Shown: positions 59,667 to 64,000 of the stretch, piece by piece
Layout of the letters: each line of letters begins with the position of its first letter
Numbering within the stretch: the stretch's first letter is position 1
DNA from: CAXXOK01 sp964640955
GTDB taxonomy: Bacteria; Bacillota; Clostridia; Christensenellales; Aristaeellaceae
DNA length: 64,000 bases
Assembly: GCA_964640955.1 (NCBI GenBank)
Contig: CAZXJI010000001.1
Location: 248,001 to 312,000 of the forward strand
Direction: 5' to 3'
Program-made: the position numbers and the translations under genes
Notes under the pieces: model-generated
What the model was told of the DNA's origin: nothing
Seen by the model: only the letters and a program-made list of their open reading frames with translations
Database searches by the model: none

Positions 59667-61034
59667 TTAGAGGATGTAACGCTTGGTGTCGAAGGCCGGA
59701 TCGTCCTTGCCCAGGTGCTCGATCACGTAATCCTCGTTGATGTTCAGGTAGACGTTGGGCATTTCGTCCCCGCCGGCGTTAAACGAGATGTCCTCCAGCA
59801 GCTTTTCGAACACCGCGTGCAGCCTGCGTGCGCCGATGTCCTCCGCGGTCTGGTTCATCAGATAGGCCGCGTGGGCGATGGCGTCGATCGCCGAATCCTC
59901 GAAGGAGAGGAACACCTTGTCCACCGACAGCAGCGCCTCGTACTGGCGGGTCAGCGCGTTGTCCGGCTGGGTGAGAATCGCCTTGAAGTCGTCCTGGGTG
60001 AGGCTGTTGAGCTTCACGCGCACCGGGAAGCGGCCCTGCAGCTCCGGAATCAGGTCGGTCACCTTGGTAATGGAAAACGCGCCCGCGGCGATGAAAAGGA
60101 TGAAATCCGTCCGCACCGCGCCATACTTGGTGTTGACGGTCGAGCCCTCCACGATGGGGAGGATGTCCCGCTGTACGCCCTCGCGGCTCACGTCCGGCCC
60201 GTGGCCGCCGCTGGAACGCCCGGCCACCTTGTCGATCTCGTCGATGAACACGATGCCGTGCTGCTCGGCGCGGCGCACGGCCTCCTCGCGCACGGCGTCG
60301 TCGTCGATCAGCTTGCCCGCCTCCTCCTCAAGGAGTATCTTGCGGGCTTCCTTGACCTTCACCCGGCGAATTTTCATCTTTTTGGGCATCATGCCGCCCA
60401 TCATGTCGCCGATGTTGATGCTGGAGCCGCCCACTTCCAGCTGGGGTGCGCTCTCCTCCACCTCCACCTCGATCTCGCGGTCTTCCAGCTCGCCGTTTTT
60501 CAGCTGCGCGCGGATCTCCTCGCGCCTGCCGGCGAGGCGCTCCCGCTCCTCGGCGGGCACCTCCGGCTCCTTCCTGCCGCCCATGAACATTTCAAACGGA
60601 TTGCCGCTGCTCTTTTTGGGCGGATGGATGAGCAGGCTCACCAGCCGGTCCTCGGCCAGCACGGCCGCGCGGGTCTCCACCTTCTTTTCGAACTCCTCGC
60701 GCACCATGCGCACGGCGTTCTCCATCAGGTCGCGGATAATGCTCTCCACGTCGCGGCCCACGTAGCCGACCTCGGTAAATTTGGTCGCCTCCACCTTGAT
60801 GAACGGCGCGCTGACCAGCTTGGCCAGCCGGCGGGCGATCTCGGTCTTGCCCACGCCGGTGGGCCCGATCATCAGGATGTTCTTGGGGCTGATTTCGGCG
60901 CGGATCTCCTCGTCCAGCTGGGCGCGGCGATAGCGGTTGCGAAGCGCGATGGCGACCGCCCGCTTGGCCTCGTCCTGCCCGATGATGAAGCGGTCCAGCT
61001 CGCGCGTGATCTCCCTTGGCGTCAGCTCTTTCAT
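59667..61034 (-). CDS. hslU: HslU (ClpY) ATPase subunit of the HslVU protease
   Basis: A 455-residue AAA+ unfoldase. It starts LTPREITRELDRFIIGQDEAKRAVAIALRNRYRR, carries Walker A IGPTGVGKTEIARRLA near residue 60, the pore loop GYVGRDVES, the intermediate I domain (about 110-230), Walker B GIVFIDEIDKV and the sensor DIGARRLH. The C-terminus KRYIL inserts into HslV. It unfolds damaged or regulatory proteins for degradation. Start at 61034 follows GGAGG; only four bases separate it from the hslV stop. Confidence 0.96.
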   Translation of the reverse strand: MKELTPREITRELDRFIIGQDEAKRAVAIALRNRYRRAQLDEEIRAEISPKNILMIGPTGVGKTEIARRLAKLVSAPFIKVEATKFTEVGYVGRDVESIIRDLMENAVRMVREEFEKKVETRAAVLAEDRLVSLLIHPPKKSSGNPFEMFMGGRKEPEVPAEERERLAGRREEIRAQLKNGELEDREIEVEVEESAPQLEVGGSSINIGDMMGGMMPKKMKIRRVKVKEARKILLEEEAGKLIDDDAVREEAVRRAEQHGIVFIDEIDKVAGRSSGGHGPDVSREGVQRDILPIVEGSTVNTKYGAVRTDFILFIAAGAFSITKVTDLIPELQGRFPVRVKLNSLTQDDFKAILTQPDNALTRQYEALLSVDKVFLSFEDSAIDAIAHAAYLMNQTAEDIGARRLHAVFEKLLEDISFNAGGDEMPNVYLNINEDYVIEHLGKDDPAFDTKRYIL

Positions 61035-61038
61035 GCGA

Positions 61039-61578
61039 TCAGCCTCCAATCGTCTCAACGGAGATATGGTCGTTGGTGTACACGCAGATCGACGCGGCGA
61101 TCTCCAGCGCCTTCACCGCGATATCCTCCGCGGACAGCTCGGTGTTGCGCACCAGGGCGCGCGCCGCCGCCAGCGCGTAATTGCCGCCGGAGCCGATGGC
61201 CGCCACGCCGTCGTCGGGGTCGATCACCTCACCGTTGCCGCTCAGAATGAGCATCGCGTCCTTGTCCGCCACGATCAGCATGCTTTCGAGCTTCCGCATC
61301 ACCTGATCGCCGCGCCATTCCTGGGCCAGGTTCACCGCCGCGCGCTCCAGGTTGCCGCCGCACTGGGTCAGCTTTTCCTCGAAGCGCTCGCAAAGGGCGA
61401 ACGCGTCCGCCACCGAGCCCGCGAACCCGGTAATCACCTTGCCGTCGTACAGCCTTCTCACCTTGCGGGCGGAAGATTTGAATACCGTCGTATCGCCGAT
61501 GGTCACCTGTCCGTCGCCGGCGATGGCGACCTGTTTGCCGCGCCTCACGGCGCAGATCGTGGTTCCTCGCATTTCCAT
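61039..61578 (-). CDS. hslV: HslV (ClpQ) peptidase subunit
   Basis: A 179-residue proteasome-like threonine peptidase. The mature enzyme would begin at Thr6 of [10 protein letters not shown], after removal of a five-residue propeptide; the next segments [18 protein letters not shown] and [25 protein letters not shown] are universal in HslV. The ATG at 61578 is favoured by GGAGTG eight bases before it. It overlaps nothing; the DUF3887 gene ends five bases upstream, so the row trmFO - DUF3887 - hslV - hslU reads as one operon. In Bacillus the order trmFO-xerC-hslV-hslU is usual; here xerC is missing between them. Confidence 0.96.
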   Translation of the reverse strand: MEMRGTTICAVRRGKQVAIAGDGQVTIGDTTVFKSSARKVRRLYDGKVITGFAGSVADAFALCERFEEKLTQCGGNLERAAVNLAQEWRGDQVMRKLESMLIVADKDAMLILSGNGEVIDPDDGVAAIGSGGNYALAAARALVRNTELSAEDIAVKALEIAASICVYTNDHISVETIGG

Positions 61579-61583
61579 AGGGG

Positions 61584-63035
61584 TCACTCCTCGTCGTCCG
61601 TCTTGCCCAAGTCCAGCACCCAATCCGCCATGTAGCGCCCCGCCTGCTTGTCCAGCGTCGCGGGCGTATCGTACTCGGCGGCCGTGCCCTTGCTTTCCGC
61701 GGGGCCGTCGTAGAGCATCAGCAGATGGTTGAGATTGCGGAACAGCTTGTACGTAACGGAGCTGTATTTGCTTTCGATGTCGTCCTCATAGGCGTCGATG
61801 CCGTCGTCCAGCGTCACCTCGAAGTCCCGGTTGCCCTGCACGATATAGGTGGGAACCTTCAGCTTCTTGATGAGGCTCACGGCGTCGGTCTGCATCATTT
61901 CCCAGTAGTAATAGCCGTTGACGCCCTCTACGGTGATCTCCTTTGCCTTTGCGGCCTTGGTGATTCGCTTGAGCGTCTTGGCCTGCGCCTTAAAATCGTC
62001 CAGCGCCGCCTGCGCGGCGGTCAGCCCGTCCCCCTCCAGGGAGGCCAGGGCGGCCTCCTTGCGGGCGGCCATCAGGTCCAGCAGGTTCAGGGGCGAGCCC
62101 GCGATGAAGATCATCGCGGAAAAGACTCCCTTCGATTCCGATACGATGCGCGGGGCAAGCATCGCGCCCAGCCCGTGCCCCAGCACCACCACGTGCGAGG
62201 CATCCACACGCGCGTCGGCGGCCAGCAGCTGCCCGGCCGAGATCGCGTCCCGGACGACCTCCTCCTCGACCGTCATCGCCGCGGTCTCCTCCGCCGTCAT
62301 CGCATCCCCGTAGGTATAGGTGCGCTTGTCGTAGCGCAGGGTCGCCACGCCCTTGGCGGCAAAAACCTGCGCGATATCGGCAAACAGCTTCGTCTGCCCG
62401 ACGCTCTCGTCCATGTCGTGGGGGCCGGAATCGTGCACCAGCACCACGGCGGGCACGGGAGCGTCGGCGGAAGCGCCGTAGGGCAGGGTGAGGATGCCGC
62501 TGAGCAGGTAGGGTTCCTCCCCCACCGTAACGGCTTCCTCGGTGTATTGGGTCGTGTAGGCGGTATCCTCCTGCACGCTGGCCGCCGCGGCGGCGTCCGC
62601 CTCCTGCTTTTCCCCGGGCACGAACTCGACGGCCATCACTTCCCAGTCGTCCTCTTCGTTCTTGTGGGTGAAATACAGGTCCAGATCCTGCTTTTCCATG
62701 CACAGGTGCAGCACGTGCGTCTTGGTTTTCTGCTCCGGCTCCTCAAACGAACTGTAGGTGCCGAACGCCACGAAGTCGCCCGTCAGCCACTCAATTTCGG
62801 TCAGCATCCCGGTGTAGGTGTCCATGGGCATGTAGCGGCGAATCTGCAGGTCGTAATACCCGAAAAGGCGCTCCATGTCGTTTCCGTGGATAAAGTCCAG
62901 CGCGTATTGCTTCACCGTTTCCTCCGTCCACACCGGCACGCCGTCGCGCATGGCCTTGGCCTTCGCCAGCGCCGCCTGCGGCAGGACGCCCACCAGCAGG
63001 AAAACCGTCAGAAGCGTCGCGAGCAGTCTTTTCAT
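61584..63035 (-). CDS. Secreted DUF3887 / alpha-beta-hydrolase protein without nucleophile serine
   Basis: A 483-residue exported protein. After a signal peptide ([20 protein letters not shown], cleavage near ALA-KA) comes a DUF3887 domain (about 40-140), then an alpha/beta hydrolase fold ([16 protein letters not shown]). The nucleophile elbow, normally GHSLG, reads GHGLGA ([16 protein letters not shown]), and the catalytic serine is Gly. The acid (VQGNRDFEV) and the histidine (NLNHLL) are retained. It is probably inactive as esterase or uses another mechanism. Position between trmFO and hslV is unusual. Confidence 0.85.
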   Translation of the reverse strand: MKRLLATLLTVFLLVGVLPQAALAKAKAMRDGVPVWTEETVKQYALDFIHGNDMERLFGYYDLQIRRYMPMDTYTGMLTEIEWLTGDFVAFGTYSSFEEPEQKTKTHVLHLCMEKQDLDLYFTHKNEEDDWEVMAVEFVPGEKQEADAAAAASVQEDTAYTTQYTEEAVTVGEEPYLLSGILTLPYGASADAPVPAVVLVHDSGPHDMDESVGQTKLFADIAQVFAAKGVATLRYDKRTYTYGDAMTAEETAAMTVEEEVVRDAISAGQLLAADARVDASHVVVLGHGLGAMLAPRIVSESKGVFSAMIFIAGSPLNLLDLMAARKEAALASLEGDGLTAAQAALDDFKAQAKTLKRITKAAKAKEITVEGVNGYYYWEMMQTDAVSLIKKLKVPTYIVQGNRDFEVTLDDGIDAYEDDIESKYSSVTYKLFRNLNHLLMLYDGPAESKGTAAEYDTPATLDKQAGRYMADWVLDLGKTDDEE

Positions 63036-63076
63036 ACCTTACCTCCGTCATCCGTGAGTATAGCGCAGATTCCGTT

Positions 63077-64000
63077 TTACGGTGCGCCGTCCTGTTCCAT
63101 TTGTCGCACAAGCGCGTCGATTTCCGCCAAGGCGCGTTCGGAAATGCGCTCGTAGCGCTGCTGCTTGTTGCGAATCTTCTTTTCGCCCGGCGCGTACGCA
63201 TACGCGTCGATCAGCCCGAAAGCGCAGTTCATGGGCTGAAAGCGCCCGTTGGGCGCCGCCACGTAGCGCCCCATGGCCCCGATGGCCGTGCGGCCGGAAA
63301 AAGCGGGCGGCGTGCGGCCCATAAGCCGGAAAGCCAGCGACAGCCCGGCGGTCAGCCCGCTGGCCGCGCTTTCCACATAGCCCTCCACGCCCGTCATCTG
63401 CCCGGCGAAGGAAAGCTCCGGGCGGTTGATGACGCGGTAGGTTTCGTCCAGAAAGCCGGGGCTGTTCAGGAAGGTGTTGCGGTGCATCACGCCCAGGCGC
63501 GCGAACTCGGCGTTCTCCAGCCCCGGGATCATGCGGAACACGCGCCGCTGCTCCGGGAAGGTCAGCCGCGTCTGGAACCCGACGATATTATACAGCGTTC
63601 CCGCAAAATTGTCGCGCCGCAGCTGCACCACCGCGAACGGCATCTTGCCCGTGCGCGGGTCGGCAAGCCCCACGGGCTTCAGAGGCCCGAAGGCGATCGC
63701 CATGTCGCCGCGCTTGGCCATGCTCTCGATCGGCATGCAGCCCTCGAAAACCGCCTTTTCCTCAAAGCCCTTCACGGGCACGGTTTCCGCCGTCTGCAGG
63801 GCGTGAACGAACGCCAGGTACTCCGCTTCGTTCATGGGGCAGTTGACGTAGTCCTCCCCGCGGCTGTAGCGCGACAGGGTGAACACCCTGCCTTGGTCAA
63901 GCGATTCCGCCGTGACGATGGGCGCGGCCGCGTCGTAGAAGGAGAGGGTTGTAAGCCCGTCGAGCTTCGCGATCGCCTCGCCGAGCCGATCGCTGGTCAG
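63077..64000 (-). CDS. trmFO: Methylenetetrahydrofolate-tRNA-(uracil-5-)-methyltransferase, C-terminal part
   Basis: The gene runs off the right edge; 307 C-terminal residues are visible. The first of them (LTSDRLGEAIAKL, FYDAAAPIV) and then YVNCPMNEAEYLAFVHAL, CMPIESMAKRG, FGPLKPVGL and ERRVFRMIPGLENAEFARLGVMHRNTF are landmarks of TrmFO, a folate- and FAD-dependent enzyme that makes ribothymidine at tRNA position 54. The internal GTG near 63886 is not the true start. It is followed by the DUF3887 gene, hslV and hslU on the same strand, 41 bp apart from the first. Confidence 0.95.
   Translation of the reverse strand: MTSDRLGEAIAKLDGLTTLSFYDAAAPIVTAESLDQGRVFTLSRYSRGEDYVNCPMNEAEYLAFVHALQTAETVPVKGFEEKAVFEGCMPIESMAKRGDMAIAFGPLKPVGLADPRTGKMPFAVVQLRRDNFAGTLYNIVGFQTRLTFPEQRRVFRMIPGLENAEFARLGVMHRNTFLNSPGFLDETYRVINRPELSFAGQMTGVEGYVESAASGLTAGLSLAFRLMGRTPPAFSGRTAIGAMGRYVAAPNGRFQPMNCAFGLIDAYAYAPGEKKIRNKQQRYERISERALAEIDALVRQMEQDGAP

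Noticed and set aside
1..64000. CRISPR arrays, insertion sequences, prophage genes, rRNA
   Set aside because: No regularly spaced short repeats, transposase, integrase, capsid or rRNA sequence was found on either strand.

Overview
The window reads as an ordinary chromosome segment of a GC-rich (by eye roughly 60-65% G+C) member of the Firmicutes, most likely class Clostridia. The evidence is the gene content: DnaD- and DnaI-type replication loading genes, HslV-HslU beside TrmFO, YerB-like DUF3048, SatD, QueT, LytR-CpsA-Psr, a FadR-type GntR, oligoendopeptidase F, a short SRP RNA, Shine-Dalgarno sites close to GGAGG in front of nearly every gene, and many TTGACA/TATAAT promoters with 17-bp spacers. 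A Christensenellales or Oscillospirales relative is an inference; no 16S or phylogenetic marker is in view. No prophage, insertion sequence, CRISPR array or plasmid module was seen.

Layout. 1-1.2 kb: end of an AMMECR1 gene and its radical-SAM partner. 1.2-8.5 kb (minus): a sugar operon GH1 - GH13 oligo-1,6-glucosidase - GH36 alpha-galactosidase - GPH sugar:cation symporter - small flavoprotein, read from one promoter whose start overlaps a perfect palindrome. 8.6-11.8 kb: DUF3795 and pyruvate phosphate dikinase. 12-14.5 kb: ABC-2 exporter with a TetR regulator. 14.6-17.5 kb: lgt, a beta-lactamase-fold protein and recX. 17.7-18.1 kb: five tRNAs (Val, Asp, Phe, Gly, Cys). 18.4-21.1 kb: ridA and the two-subunit NADH-dependent ferredoxin:NADP oxidoreductase. 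21.2-23.5 kb: LCP ligase, QueT, a cysteine-less ArsC/Spx protein. 23.5-30 kb: dnaI and dnaD divergent from dnaE. 30-35 kb: DUF4405 membrane protein, GntR regulator, pepF, cca, with two copies of a 131-bp four-hairpin repeat. 35.5-39.8 kb: CHAP hydrolase, an AT-rich XRE island, a membrane protein, a helix-hairpin-helix protein, an aldo-keto reductase. 40-44 kb: heterodimeric ABC exporter and a DsrE protein. 44-45.4 kb: AT-rich DUF6994 gene, tRNA-Pro, SRP RNA. 45.4-54.5 kb: glyA, yraN, a zinc-ribbon membrane protein, an MFS transporter, the DUF6179/DUF6323 pair, an F420-ligase-like protein, a DEAD-box helicase. 54.8-56.6 kb: S24-like regulator, isochorismatase, tRNA-Leu and two tRNA-Gly. 56.6-64 kb (minus): trmFO (partial), DUF3887 hydrolase, hslV, hslU, DUF3048, satD, DUF3307.

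How it works together. The sugar operon would import alpha-galactosides and isomalto-type oligosaccharides and cut them to hexoses; pyruvate phosphate dikinase sits at the end of glycolysis, and the NfnAB pair balances ferredoxin, NADH and NADPH as expected of a fermenter. dnaD, dnaI and dnaE group replication initiation and elongation. Two tRNA clusters, SRP RNA, cca and trmFO form a translation and export background. The parts least explained by standard genes are regulatory: the period-28 half-site array in front of satD-DUF3307, the four-hairpin repeat, promoters embedded in hairpins, and several enzyme-fold proteins that lack the expected catalytic residue.
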